A stretch of 64,000 nucleotides of DNA from Pseudoneurospora amorphoporcata. Lineage: Eukaryota > Ascomycota > Sordariomycetes > Sordariales > Sordariaceae. Positions 34,684-46,565 of this stretch are shown in pieces. Position 1 is the first letter of the stretch, and the number at the start of each line of letters is the position of its first letter. The translations under genes were made by a program, and so were the position numbers. A model generated the notes under the pieces. The model saw nothing but the letters and a program-made list of their open reading frames with translations. It searched no databases and was not told the origin of the DNA. Location of the stretch: NCBI GenBank assembly GCA_033297205.1, contig MU859137.1:62001-126000 (forward strand), written 5' to 3'.

Positions 34684-36724
34684 GAAGTATTTCTACCTCT
34701 TTGCATCATCTTCCTCTGTCTAGGGCTTTTCACTATCGCCTTCTATAAATGGGCCGGGCCCACTGATTGGGGATCTTGGTCATTTTTGGTCTCGCAGTTG
34801 CACAACATGTCCTATACAACATCAAGGACTGATGGGAGTTGGTCGGTTGTTTTTGAGGCGCTTTGGGGTGTTTGGATTCATGGTTAGCGAGTTCTTCCGG
34901 TCTGCATTTTAGTAAGTGCGGGCGCGATTACACAAAGGGGTCACGGGTGTTTAGGTATGAAATGGATGGGCAGGATACACTGAGATTGTGACATGAAAAT
35001 ACCCCCATTGTCATTACGGAGTTCATATAAACCAGCGAGTTTATTTTTATACACATACCGCTCAACTGATTGGCATAGTCTTTGGTCTGTATGCCTGTAA
35101 GAATGGAATATGCTTTATGCAACTATCACTTCACTATACCGCCGTTTGTAGATATAATTTTGGTTTTACCTTAGGTGTGCTTAGATACTCTCAAACCGTA
35201 TTCCATCTCCTGAGGTTTATTCATCCGCTTACTATAAGCACAACGGGACTTGTAGATTCTTCAACGTTGCATCCTCCTTTCGATTTGAAGCTTCACAAAT
35301 AACTAACTACAGGATATAGTGAAGTGGGTAACGGAGTTCGCTAGCGGTAGATATAAAGAGCCGAAGCGGGTCCGTCAGCCCGTATAGATAGATGGGTGCT
35401 CGAGGCGAGCGAGTCTCTACCTATCGCATGAGACACGAAGACAGGGAGGGAGGCAGGGCATATGACCAACCCGACTGAGCCAGCCTTACTGTCACGATGG
35501 TGGCCATTGTTACTTCTTCTCCTTCGGTTTCCTTCGGGAAACAATAAGGGGTTTAAGTGAACGACTGGTCGTCTACCGCGGCTCTTCGACCACGGTAGAA
35601 ACCGGGCATTAGTGACCAGGGGTGGACTGCTCAGTCTCATTCTCAGGGGAGCCGAAATCTAGAAGCCCAGGTAGGAGGGTAAGTGGAAGGACGGGTATAG
35701 AATGCTCACTCACGTGGTTGGAAAATAAAGTTGTTGAAGACGAGTGATCAATGCTTTCGGCTCTCACCAGAAGGTGGATGGTTGACAACGGTTGGTACGA
35801 TCCGTGCATTCAAAACAGGAATGGAGGTAACTGAGCTAAATTATACGGATATGTAACTGCATTATAGCATTATCACAAGTAGTAGATAACCAGAGTGGTA
35901 GCTGGTAGGTATGTGGGAGATCGGTTAGGGATAGACTCTTCACATCACCACCACTATCCATCCCTCCCTTCTACCAAGCCTCTCCCCTTCCCCTTCCACC
36001 CATTCCATGAACAAAAACAGACAGATATCCACCACACCTTAGTTAGACACATGATCCCGTTCCCAATATCCTCCCCTCTCCCCTTTCCCCTGCAGTAGGG
36101 AAACCCAAATAAGCAGATAATGCAACATTATTTCCCATCTTAAAAGGACCGTTCTGTCCAATGAATCACCAAGCGCCTTGCGCCTCATTAACATCGCCCG
36201 ATGCGACGCAGCTTGGAATTCATTCGTGGCCCTTTCGTTCACTTTTCTTCTTCCGTCACTTTCCTTCCTTTGGTTCTCTTCATCTCTCCTTGGGCTCTTT
36301 TCAACTCTTGCCCCAACCGAAACTATTCGATTCTAAAGATATGTGCAATGAATGTATGAATGTACCGTGTACTGATAAAAGCAGACGCTTTTCTGCGTGA
36401 TTACGCGTTGTCGTATCTGGAATCGGAACCGCCCATCATACCGTCGAAACCAGCTGGCTGATGTAAGAAGGTGGCGCAATGATCAGAAACGACGAACTGC
36501 AATCCAACTCCCCTCTCTCACTGACGCGGCTAGCTTCCAATAAGCGAAGGCGGAAAAGAGTAGCCAAAAACACCAACGAAAGTTTCTGCCGAGCGAAAAG
36601 AAAACGATAGCGCGGCTCGAACAGTCAAAATGGGTATCCTGTGTGCGGAGAAAACGACGTGTGGACCATATATAGCGGTCGAAAAAGAGATAACCAACAA
36701 CCGTCAACAACTAGCTTTCCTCCT
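34684..36724. other. convergent intergenic region, 2 kb
   Basis: It lies between the 3' ends of the histidine-phosphatase gene (+) and the Mid2-like gene (-). It is AT-richer around 35000-35300 and CT-rich around 35930-36090. I see no supported gene. Confidence 0.5.
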
Positions 36725-38077
36725 TTAAAAGTTCTGCGAGATGCCTGCCGTCTGCTGGGGGTAGTGAGCGGAATTCTCGATGCGAGTGTTCCTCCTCGCC
36801 ACGACATCTCGAATGACCGGAGGTCCAGCAGGAGGGGCAAAATTATTCGGGGCGACTGGTCCGTTATAGGCACCCTCAGCGCCGTTGTATGGGTTGGCGA
36901 CACCGTACTGCGGCTGCTCGTAGTAACTCGGTGTTCCTCCATAGGCCACTCCGATAGGGGCTTCGCCGGACTCGTCAGAGCGGGCAGCTGTGCTATAATG
37001 CGACGATGCGTTTGAGGGTCCTCGGTGAACATTGGCGTCTCTGTTGTCGCCGGCTGAGGGTCCCATTGCTCCCAGAATCTCGCCTTCGGGCGAAGGTGGT
37101 TCAATCAACGGCTCGCCAGATCGTGCGTCGGATACGGTTCCTCGGGTTGGTGATGTGGCGTCGGAATAAGCCACGCCGGGCATGCCACCAGAGATGGTCG
37201 TCGAAGCCTTTCTTCCAGCCGAACTGGCGAGAGTCGTAGAGCCCCAGCCCCTGTACCCGGACGTTCCATCCTCCCTCATCTCGTACGCTCCACCAGCACC
37301 ATCACCGGCAACGGCAGGTATCGTAGGGTCGCTGTTGGGATTGTAGCCATAGTCCTCCACCTCCCTTCGCCTCTGTTCCTCGGCATCCCTCCTTTGCTTC
37401 CGCTTTCTCCAGAGGAAGATACCCGCCAATACCAATAGGGCAACGGCGACAATGGGCACCACTACCGCAATGGCAGTTTTCCCACCTTTGCCCAATCCGC
37501 CACCACCAGAGGAAGCGCCCTTTGTAGGATCAATGGCATCGGCCGATGTGGTAGTCGACGGACCGGAGGTGGTAGGGTCCGCGGAGGGCAGTACTGTCTC
37601 GGTAGTAATAATTTGCGTAACCTTGGTTCGTGTTTCCCCTTCAGTCGTGATAATCTGGACGCTGGTAAATGTTTTTGTTTCCGGCTTCGGCGTACTGGTA
37701 GGCTGTGTCGATATTGTTGACGGAGGGGCAGGTGAGGTCGAACTTATTGTTGGTTGCGGTTGCGTCGTCGAGCTAACGGGTGTCGATGGTTGTGGTGATG
37801 GTGAAGACGAGGAAGAGGAAGTCTTAGCAGGCAAAGCCGAGGAAGTCGTAGGAAGAGGCGGCAATGATGGCACTGAAGTGCTGCTGATGATAGTGGTCGG
37901 CAGGGCCGGGGCCCCCGTGGTAGGGTGTTCGTTGGCCGTTGCTGTATTCGGGTCAGCAGAAGCTCCAGGGGCTGTTGTTCCCTCCGGGCTTGAGATGCCC
38001 GTACTTGTGTTGTTGCTCGACATGTTGAAAACCTGACGTTCCAACCGTGGGAAGTCCCTTCTGATCCGGGGTGTCAT
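36725..38077 (-). CDS. Mid2-like Ser/Thr-rich single-pass membrane protein (432-450 aa)
   Basis: One long open frame. From the ATG at 38077 it has: a Ser/Thr/Pro-rich ectodomain (about 20-190) suited to O-mannosylation; a conserved-looking patch TSVQIITTEGETRTKVTQIITT; a Gly hinge; a transmembrane helix at about 201-223; a basic stop-transfer stretch RKRKQRR; and a roughly 220-residue cytoplasmic tail with Tyr/Pro/Gly-rich C-terminus. This layout resembles Mid2/Wsc-type cell-wall stress sensors, but no WSC Cys domain is present and no cleavable signal peptide is visible, so the sensor role is tentative. The ATG at 38077 sits directly on a CTAAC branch-like site 13 nt before a CAG, so it may be intronic; the next in-frame ATG (38023, MSSNNTST) is then the true start, giving 432 aa. 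Confidence 0.8.
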   Translation of the reverse strand: MTPRIRRDFPRLERQVFNMSSNNTSTGISSPEGTTAPGASADPNTATANEHPTTGAPALPTTIISSTSVPSLPPLPTTSSALPAKTSSSSSSPSPQPSTPVSSTTQPQPTISSTSPAPPSTISTQPTSTPKPETKTFTSVQIITTEGETRTKVTQIITTETVLPSADPTTSGPSTTTSADAIDPTKGASSGGGGLGKGGKTAIAVVVPIVAVALLVLAGIFLWRKRKQRRDAEEQRRREVEDYGYNPNSDPTIPAVAGDGAGGAYEMREDGTSGYRGWGSTTLASSAGRKASTTISGGMPGVAYSDATSPTRGTVSDARSGEPLIEPPSPEGEILGAMGPSAGDNRDANVHRGPSNASSHYSTAARSDESGEAPIGVAYGGTPSYYEQPQYGVANPYNGAEGAYNGPVAPNNFAPPAGPPVIRDVVARRNTRIENSAHYPQQTAGISQNF

Positions 38078-40056
38078 GTTAGCGATAGAGACACCAGAAA
38101 ATGCTCATTGGCCAGTATGAGAAGGTGCATTTGACGAAATGTCAAAAGGAAAAGAGAAACGGAGAAGCCATCAAGGCTCCGAAGGCTCCGGGATAAAGCC
38201 AAGCGCAAACAGTTGAGCATTGTTGACGTGAGAAATATGGATTGACCAGACAGTAGAAACAGCCCACTAGTGCCCAGTAAACGTACCTTTTGATGGGCTG
38301 AACACTAGTCCAGCGTGCAGTTAAAAAAATAAAAATAAAAAAAAACAATCGGTCGCGGTTTGCGAGAGGGTCTCTCGAGACTTTGATGGGGAGTTGTTTG
38401 AGGAGTTGAGGCGCGAGATGGAATGAAGACCGTTCTCTGGCTGGATATAGCGCGATGCGGATACCTAAGACTAGCGGCTGCTCGGCTGGCGGACAGTACT
38501 GGGCGTTGAGTCGCAGACGCAGGGGCAAACGCAGAGGACCCCGGGCGATCAGCTATTGGGCGGCAAAGGACAGGCTGAGAGAGCTGAAAAGCAAAGACAG
38601 TTTTAGGGAGCGCAGGGCGGATTGCGCGGTAGTGATTTGGGATCCAGGCTGTCGTGTATCGGACGGACAGAGGTTGTGGGTGGTGTTGAGGATGTTGTTG
38701 GAGAGAAAAAGTCGGCGACAGCGGTAAAACGGGTGGCCAAGAGTCTCTGGGCGAAAGAGCGGGTGCTTGATGTAGGGTGAAGACCAGCGATGGACAGGGG
38801 GGGGCGGGCTTTGGCGAGATTTTGGACCGTTGCCTTTTGAGTCTTGGGCTGCAAGTTGGTGTTCCAATGGTGCGTGTGTCTTGGTGGGTGATGGTGGGCG
38901 ACGTTGGAGCCAAGCCAAACACGATGGGTCCGTTCGTTGCCTGTGTGTGAGCCCGGTCCCGTGGTGCTTCCGGGAGTAGCACGAGTTACCTCGGAGGGCC
39001 TGGTCTATCACTGCGAAATCCAAAAGAGGCGGTACCACGGTCAAAGTCACCCGGGTAAACGTTCTGGATTCGGATGGTGCGAAGCCAGTGATGTGCTATC
39101 GTTTTGAGGAGAACCTAGCAATAAAGTGGAATGCCTCTTTTCCAGTTTGGTTGTTCTCCGGTTATTACTGTTTGATATCCTCCGTCTACCTCTATGTAGT
39201 GCAGGAGGCGTGTTTCCAGATGCCACTTAGATGGCAGTCAAGGAAGGGATGAGAGTGCAAGACGGGAGTTGAGATGACCAGCCGATTGTCTGTGCCAGTA
39301 ATGCTGGACAAGGTGAACTGACACGTCTGGGAGTTGATGGTTGAAAGTCGGGAATCCCAATTGCGTGTCTGGGTGAAGTTGGGATGAACGGTTCCGAAGA
39401 GTCTCTGAACGGACTGTGCGCTTCTTTGGTGGGGCGGGCGAGTACCTACACATCAGTACTGGTAAGTTCGTTAGCTTGGGACTTCACAACGTACTCTCTG
39501 CAATTCAACCAACATTCCACCAATTTTCGTGCAAGAAGTTGATATCAACCCGATGCGTTTCCTCCATCTCATAAACTCTCTTCAATTTTTCCGTTTTGAA
39601 TGTGGTTATTCCGTTATTTTCTTGTCAAGTTTTGCACGCCCCTATCACAAGGACCGCGCTAACAATTTAAGTACTGATGTGTAGCTATCACTTGAGTGTC
39701 GATCGGTGGGTGCCACAAAACAACCTCAAATGACAAGAAAGCCAGACCGCTCGCTTGTGAGGTGCAGTGCTAAAGTGCGTGCGTCTTGTTGCCTGTGTGA
39801 CTGCGATTGCACCTCACGGCAGTGTCCCAAGTCGATGGAAATTGCTTGTGCTCCGGAAATCTGGAAATTGTACCCAAGATGATCCAAAACAAAGTTTCAA
39901 AAAGAGCCAGAGCACGGGTCAATGACGTGGACTGGAATCTGATTTCGTATTCTGAAGAGAAGCGAAAGGGTCTGAAGGGGGGAAACAGCCCGGAAGACAG
40001 GTCGCCGTGCGGGAACAGGGGACTGACTCATGTGCCTGATGTACCTCTAGCCACCA

Positions 40057-40248
40057 ATGCACCCCGAAAAGGTACCCGACCCCGTAAAGAGCACGAGAGA
40101 TGGAACCGCGGCTCCACAAGGCGTGGATGCTTCTGTGGATGCCATCAACGGACGAATCGAGCAACTGCGAAGGAGCGAGGTGGACCTGCTGCATTCAGCG
40201 CTGTTGGCAATCGCGATGGCCTGTGACCGTACACTACCTTCCATTTAG
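40057..40248 (+). CDS. candidate small ORF (63 aa), weak
   Basis: ATG at 40057, TAG at 40246-40248. The translation starts MHPEKVPDPVKST and has a regular amphipathic stretch DAINGRIEQLRRSEVDLLHS followed by a small hydrophobic run, which looks more protein-like than its neighbours. An acceptor-like CCTCTAG lies just upstream, so it could be an internal or last exon; a GTACAC near its end could be a donor. No family recognised. It may be noise. Confidence 0.2.
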   Translation: MHPEKVPDPVKSTRDGTAAPQGVDASVDAINGRIEQLRRSEVDLLHSALLAIAMACDRTLPSI

Positions 40249-41437
40249 CCCGCTGGAAAATGCCAATTTGTTTTACTGCATTCAGCTGTCACTGCGAGAA
40301 GAGAAAAGAAAAAGAAAATGACATGCAGTTCCGGCAACAACGGCACACCTGTACGAGCATTCCAGACAATTGTGGACTTGGCACAAGTCACAACCTCGTG
40401 TAAGACGAAAGCAGGCGTTACCTCCCGTCGAAAACATTGGACGAATGACCGATCCCATCTGTCGAAAACAGCTGCAGGTCAGAGAGATCTTATTGAGATT
40501 GCGAAAATACCAGCCGGACCCTTAGTCTAGAACTAGGACGCAAACGACAACAGGGACTCCCTCTGGAAGGATTTGTTTATCCAAATATCCCGGCACATAT
40601 CACCATCACAACCACCACGCAAAGACTACGGGGCTGAGGTAAGCCTCCAGAGGGTTTTTCCAAACTACCAAATGCGCGCAGGCTACCAGATACAACCCAG
40701 TTTGACCAGTTCACCGTCAGCAATGCATTCCCCTCTTCTTCTCATCGACGAAAAACAGCCGAACGGACAACATACGAGAAAGTCTTCAATCCTACATACC
40801 CCGCCAAACAACACGAGGAAAAGAGAGGACTCTCAAAGTCTCAGTCTCCAACAACTCCAAATCGCACCGGCAGACTCACAAAGCCACAACTGACACGACC
40901 TGACATGACAAACAAACACCATCACCACCAACACAAGGTTCACAGGTCTATAGCACGACTTATTATACCTTTCAAAATCCAGGCTCACGCCTACGTTAAC
41001 GTCATTTCCTTCCTTTCCAGTTTTCCACTTCCTGTCTGTCACAAGATTTCATTTTGCCCAGAGATCCTAGCATCGATCGCAATTCCCCATTCCGTCCGTT
41101 CTGACCGCTTTCTGTTTGACGCACTTTCCGCTCTTCACCTTCTCCTTTCCGCACTCACTTCACCTTTTTACACCGTCCTCAAATCCTTCACCATAAGTCA
41201 TAGTTAGCGCTATAAGGCGTAGCAGTCAGGACTAAACGGCGGCCTCCGAATGAACAACGCCAACGATGCCATGGTCTTCTAGATCGTCCGCATTCGTCCG
41301 CCTGACCAGGAAAAATTTGGCATGTAGGGCGGCGACGAGGGGGGAAGAGGGAAATTAAACATCTCCATTGATCCCCAAACCGGGGTTGTTGGTGTTCGGG
41401 TTTTTCCCTATTCAATTTTGATTCCAAGCCGCCAGCC

Positions 41438-41668
41438 TCAGAAATCGGGCAGGATTCCCCGGTCTTGGCACAGTCCCGAGCTAGCGGATGGCCGGGAGGG
41501 GAGATTTTGAGCTGGTGAAGCTTGGCGGGCCGGTGACAGCTGTGAAGTAGGTCTTGATTGATTTCTTGACTGTCGCTCGCTAAAATCGTCGCTGTCGGCG
41601 TCGACGTCGTGGTAGCGGTTGGTGATGGCCTCAAATTGCTGCATGCCCAGTGGGGAGATCGACGACAT
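41438..41668 (-). CDS. candidate small ORF (76 aa), weak
   Basis: ATG at 41668, TGA at 41438. It begins MSSISPLGMQQFEAITNRY and continues with an Asp/Ser/Arg/Gln-rich stretch. The first 30 codons favour third-position C and G (AAC, CGC, TAC, GAC, GTC), as in real genes here. I cannot find a convincing continuation by splicing. It could be a first exon, a micro-protein or a relic. Confidence 0.22.
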   Translation of the reverse strand: MSSISPLGMQQFEAITNRYHDVDADSDDFSERQSRNQSRPTSQLSPARQASPAQNLPSRPSASSGLCQDRGILPDF

Positions 41669-42499
41669 GCTATAACGCGTATGCAGAACATGTGCTACTA
41701 TCAAAAAGAAGAGGCGGTGTCTCTGGCTTCACTTGCACTTGAACAACACAGCAGACACAAGAACACGGAAACTGAAGTTTCCCGTACGATCTGTATCATC
41801 CATTCAGCAGTTCTCATTGAACAGATTCTCATCTGCTTCAGCTAACCACCACCTGATACCCGTGAACTTGGACGAAATGCACATGAGTGGCGAATATACA
41901 CACCTCTGAAGATAAAAATATCCCACCTCCCAACACGGAACGTCAAAATGTCACGTCATGAGGCTCAACCGTCGACCATTAACCGAAGTGGAAGCGATCA
42001 GAACGATCAGAAGTTCAAAGCGAGAAGATCAACGACCGTAGCAAGTCGTAGCATCGTATCAAGCACAGTTCGTAGCAGTTCCCATCCAAATTGCATCCAC
42101 GCATAGAAAAGGTCGTCGTCCATTCGGCTCTCGGAACGCCCAGTGGCGTACTGTACTGTGGTGGAATGTTACTATTTGCACTACACAGCCTCATAAGCTG
42201 ACTTCTCTTGGATGCCGTGATAGGTTGTCATGTTGAGAAAACCACGAGGAGCGGGTGATCGCTGATGGCGGGGATTCTGGAAGTTGTGTGATTGATGCGT
42301 TTATCCGTCTGGAGAGGCACTGGAGTGGTTTGTTCGTTGCCGAATTTTCTGTTGAGATAACGTTACAAGCTTATCGTGACAGGTTGCATGTTACACTGCA
42401 CCGGTTCGATTGCTGTAACAACTCGAAGGAGTTACGTGTGGTGAAGAAGATGGAAAATGCTGATCATAATGATCGGTTGAGTAGACAGAGGTATAGAGA

Positions 42500-42708
42500 C
42501 TATTCGACAGAGAGAGCAAAATAGAGATAAATCAAGTTGGAAATAGAAGTAACGGTAAAGAGAAAATAATGAGAAAGCGAAGGGAACGTAAAGAAGTGAA
42601 AGAGAGAAGTGAGGATAGGGGTAAAGAGAGAAGTGAAGAGGGACGTAAAAGGGGAAGTGAAAAGAGAAGTAAAAAAAGAAGAGTTTCAAGAGAACATAAT
42701 AAAGATTA
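42500..42708. repeat. purine-rich degenerate tandem repeat
   Basis: About 200 bp almost without C or T runs, made of variants of GTAAAGAGAGAAGTGA in loose tandem. It lies 150 bp past the stop codon of the NUC-2-like gene. Strong strand asymmetry of this type can form triplex or act in 3'-end formation; that is inference only. Confidence 0.7.
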
Positions 42709-42858
42709 AGTGAACAGAAAAAGAATAGTAACGAGTAGCAGCTGTATCAATGAAATATCATTGCCATCGTTATTTTCAACTGTCTACCAACAAACTCCCT
42801 ATGCCGATCGATGCATTACCCTCCCAACCATCCTCGTTCCTTCCACTTCATTCCTTGA

Positions 42859-45800
42859 CTATACATCAATATACTCATTGAACCTCAAAACACCATTCCT
42901 CTTAAGCAACCCATCCACCCCCTTGGGCAGCTTAGGAAAGGGATCGGCCCCAGCCAGTCCTCCCAACGCACCGCTGATTCCCAGCTGCTTATCGTTGCCT
43001 GCCGCCTCAGGCTCACCAGACTTGTCCACCACCAGTGCTAAACCGTGAGATTTGATAGCGTCAACCAGTGCCGGCACCATGTCCTGTAATTAGACATAGC
43101 CGTTAGTGATAAAAATGCACTAGAAAGAAAGAGATGGAGAGCGAAAGGGAAAGAGAAAGAGAAACTTACCAACAACCTCGAACAGCATATCAGCCCCATC
43201 AAGTTATTACTCGTCGCCGTCCTCACCACATCCTTAATTGAGCTAGTCCTCCTTCCGTCACTCTGCAGTATCCTTGCATCTTCTCCTCCCGATACGGCGT
43301 CCTGCTCCTGTCTACCGCCACCAGCAGTAGTAGTAGTAGCGGTTCCACCCATATCCTCATCCCCATCACCCTTGATAGAAGATTCTTGTTGTTGTTGTTG
43401 CTTCCGATCTTCTCTTCCCAAATCATTGCACAAGAACACCGGGAAATTCGGCTGCTTCCAGTTCAGCGCCGTGCACAAAGTAGGATTATACGAACTAAAC
43501 ACCACCGACCGGACGCTATCGGGCCTTTCGGCCCTCTGCGCACGGGCATGGTCGAATACGACGTTGAGGATGGCATCAGCGAACTCGTTGACGTCGTCTG
43601 CGGCTGTGCTGCTGTTGGCTTCGGCTTCTTCGTCAGCTGTGGGGTACAAGACCTGGACGTTGACGTGCATGCCCTTGGGGAGCAGGAAGAGGGCCTCGTG
43701 GAGGGTTATCCCGACGGTGGCGAGTATGCGATGGATGTCGGCTATTTGGTCGAGGGTGTAAGTGGATAGTTCGGAGAGGTTGATGCTGTTCCTGACGGGG
43801 GCCGTGACGGTCTGGAACTGGGCGAGGCTAAGGCGAGACACGGGGACGTCAATACCGCCGCAGTTGATGGTCCATCTGGGCCAGAGCACGGGAACCCCGT
43901 CGTTTGTGTGCTGGACGTAGATCTGGACGAAGTCGCCTGACAGACTGGAGCCGGTGACGAAAGTACTCGTGTTCGCGTCGAACTGGCTGGTGGCCTTCCA
44001 GTATGTCTCAAAGTCCGTGATTTCGAGCGGCGTTCCGCTGAAGGGCTTGATGATCTGGACATGGAAGCTGATCTGGCCGATAGCGCGCAAACGAGGGTCA
44101 AATAGTGGCAGGCAGACCTTACCCGAGCTGCTGAGCAATGCACGGAAAATATTTGGTAGAGCAACTGTTTTCGCGATGACCTTGGCGCCATACGTCGGAA
44201 ATACCTCAAAGTCCAGAGTGAAGGATTCAAGGTTGTCGATCTGGAATGACGCCACCCTAGTGTCCTCCTGGAACGGAAGAATAATATTCTTGGGGATAAG
44301 GTCCGAAGACTTGGATGAGATGGTAAGGCGGGCGGCGGGATACTTGCCGTCCTGGAAGAAGAGGAGAGGTTGTTCGCTGTCTTCCTCAAAGCTGATCTGC
44401 ACAACAGTCTTGGTGTCAAGGAAGTTGTGGCCATACCGGCGTAGGGGAATGATCGGGGGCGGTAACTCAAGCGCGGGGATCGGATCGATAGCGTCGAGGG
44501 ACATGGGCATTGGCGCAGTGCTGCTGGCCATGGGAGGCAAAGCGCCACCGATGTGTATAGGTGGGAGCTCGCTTGTTGCTTTCTCTTTTTTGGCTGGTGT
44601 GAGAAGCTTCATACACTGTAGATGCCCCTCCCAGGCTGCATAGTACATGGCGGGAAGGTCCTTCTCATCCAGAATGTTGGGATCCGCGCCGATATCAAGC
44701 AATGCCTGTAGACACGGGACATTACCCTCACTTGCTGCATGAACCAACGGAGTCCAGCCGTAAAGCTTGTCAATTTGATCAAGATCGGCTCCGTACTGCT
44801 TAAGCAGCACGAGAATCTCCGGAGTTTGTCCTGATCTTGCGACCAAGTGTTGAGGGTAGAGACCCTCGGCGTCAGCAAGGATCTTGGCCCCATGCTTGAG
44901 GAGTAGCTCGACGATTGCCACCGAGCCATGTTGGCAGGCGAGGTTTAATGGCACATGGTCGGTGTCAGACACCGGGTCTATGCGGGCAAACCTCTCGAGT
45001 AACCTACCGACACACTCGAGATGGTTATGGACGATGGAATGGACAAGAGGCGTGAAGTTATCATGGTCGATAAGATTGATGGTCTTGGGGGAAGCTATAG
45101 ACATGAAAGTCAGTTATGCATCGGAAAACGAACAATATCTGGGAAGAGTATGAGGATACCATTGAGCAAGGCATCAATCATGTCGAGACGCCCATGCATA
45201 CTGGCGTAATGCAGAGGCACACGTCCATACGCATCTGTCCTCTCAGCGTCGACCCCTTTCGACAGACCGTACTCGAGAACAAACGAGTTGCCATAAATGG
45301 CCGCCTGGTGAAGACAATTCCGCTCATTTATATCATCCCAGGATTGAACATCGACAAGTCCAGTGTCGAGAAGGACCTTGAGCGCTTCAAGCGAGCCCTC
45401 GTTGATGGACGCAAGGAACGTCCGTGTAACTCGTTCCGCTAGGGAGACATCTGGAGAGCCATCTGGAGCTGCTATGGCCTTCACACGGTCCAACATATCT
45501 TTCAGGGACTCCATGTTTCCTGAGAGAACAGTGTCAAGCAGTAACGTATCGGCATCGCCCTCGTCAGTCCCAAGAAGATGCTGAGTGCTGATGACATGCT
45601 CTTCCCTGGTTTCGAAGCTGACGTTGTCACCATCAGCCCACGCCCCCAGTTCTTGTAAACTGGTGGTCGCTTGGTCTGACAGCTCGCTGATAACGGTTGG
45701 GTTGAAGGCCGGTCGTTTCTCGACTACTCTTGAAAGATACAGCTCCTTTGTCTTGGACTTTGCTGTCTTGTCCCACTTCTTCAGGATCTTGGAGAAAGCC

Positions 45801-46565
45801 GTGCCGTTGATCTCGACGAACTGTTGCAGTTTGTTCAGGTCGTTGACAAACTGCTGGAAACCCTCTTGAAGGGTAGTGAACTTGGTGGATCGTCGCGAGG
45901 TTCCGCCGCTTCTTGACCGTAGCGCCTTCTTCTTGTCAAGAAGAGTCTTGAGCCGGATCTTGAGCTCGGCTTCTTTCTGCACATAGCAAGCGTTGACCTT
46001 GTCCAACTCTCTGTCCTAGACGACTGTTAGTAGCGCACGCTGCTGAAAGGATAGCTTACGTACTATTTGGAAGAAAAATGTGGCCCTGTTGGCCTGAAGG
46101 GCGGACTGGGTATCTAGGTGTTCGCCTGGCGCACGTTGAAGATCCGTTTGGGGTGGTAGAATAGGGGTCGCAGAGAGCTTCTTGATAAGCTATAAGTCGA
46201 AGCGTCAGCAAAGGTGTCACAGTAAATCGTATCTTGGGAGGGCCAGATGTGGTTGCCAAAATTGTAACAGAGCCAAGAATGTTGATGTAAACCCCTGAAT
46301 CCAGGCTTGGCAATATCATGATGATGCGACTGAGCAGCAACACCATGCGTACGTAACACATACCTTCTTGAGAGCTTTATAGTTTACAAAGCTGGCAGCA
46401 TACTCGGGAACCTCGAGTTGCCGCTTTTGTATTTGTTTGCCGAACTTCCTGTAGTGCCATGTGGTCTTAGCGCCCAACGATAACAGATGAAAAGTGAGGG
46501 AAGAAGTCTTTTCATCTCATGCCGATGAAATCGAAAAAGTGAGACTAGAGATCGAAGACTCACAT
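42859..46565 (-). CDS. nuc-2: SPX-ankyrin-GDPD protein, NUC-2/PHO81 homologue (1072 aa)
   Basis: Six exons: 46564-46565 (AT of the start codon), 46364-46448, 46064-46189, 45160-46015, 43170-45094 and 42859-43083; all phases close. In fungi NUC-2/Pho81 senses phosphate and inhibits the PREG/PGOV (Pho80/Pho85) cyclin-CDK, releasing the transcription factor NUC-1/Pho4. The SPX domain spans about 1-170: MKFGKQIQKRQLEVPEY, the Lys-rich helix YKALKKLIKKL, and KILKKWDK, which supply inositol-pyrophosphate contacts. Ankyrin repeats run from about 225 to 530 (NCLHQAAIYGN, GRVPLHYASMHGR, TPLVHSIVHNH, PLNLACQHGS, TPLVHAASEGN, AMYYAAWEGH). The C-terminal part is the degenerate glycerophosphodiesterase-like domain, with a Gln/Asp/Thr-rich insertion before the last exon. 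Length is close to that of Neurospora NUC-2 (just over 1,000 residues). Confidence 0.93.

Larger units (their letters stand above)
38078..42858. other. large intergenic region, 4.8 kb
   Basis: Left part: probable promoter and spliced leader of the Mid2-like gene (candidate donor AAAAG|GTACGT near 38287, acceptor near 38061). Right part: 3' flank of the NUC-2-like gene with a purine-rich tract. Two weak small candidates (40057-40248 + and 41438-41668 -) are listed separately. Open frames at 38305-39050 (-) are Pro/Ser/Arg translations of C-rich leader-like DNA and are not called. Confidence 0.5.

Noticed and set aside
38305..39050. 225- and 165-codon minus-strand ORFs upstream of the Mid2-like gene
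   Set aside because: Pro/Ser/Arg/Thr composition in overlapping frames; better explained as C-rich promoter/leader DNA.
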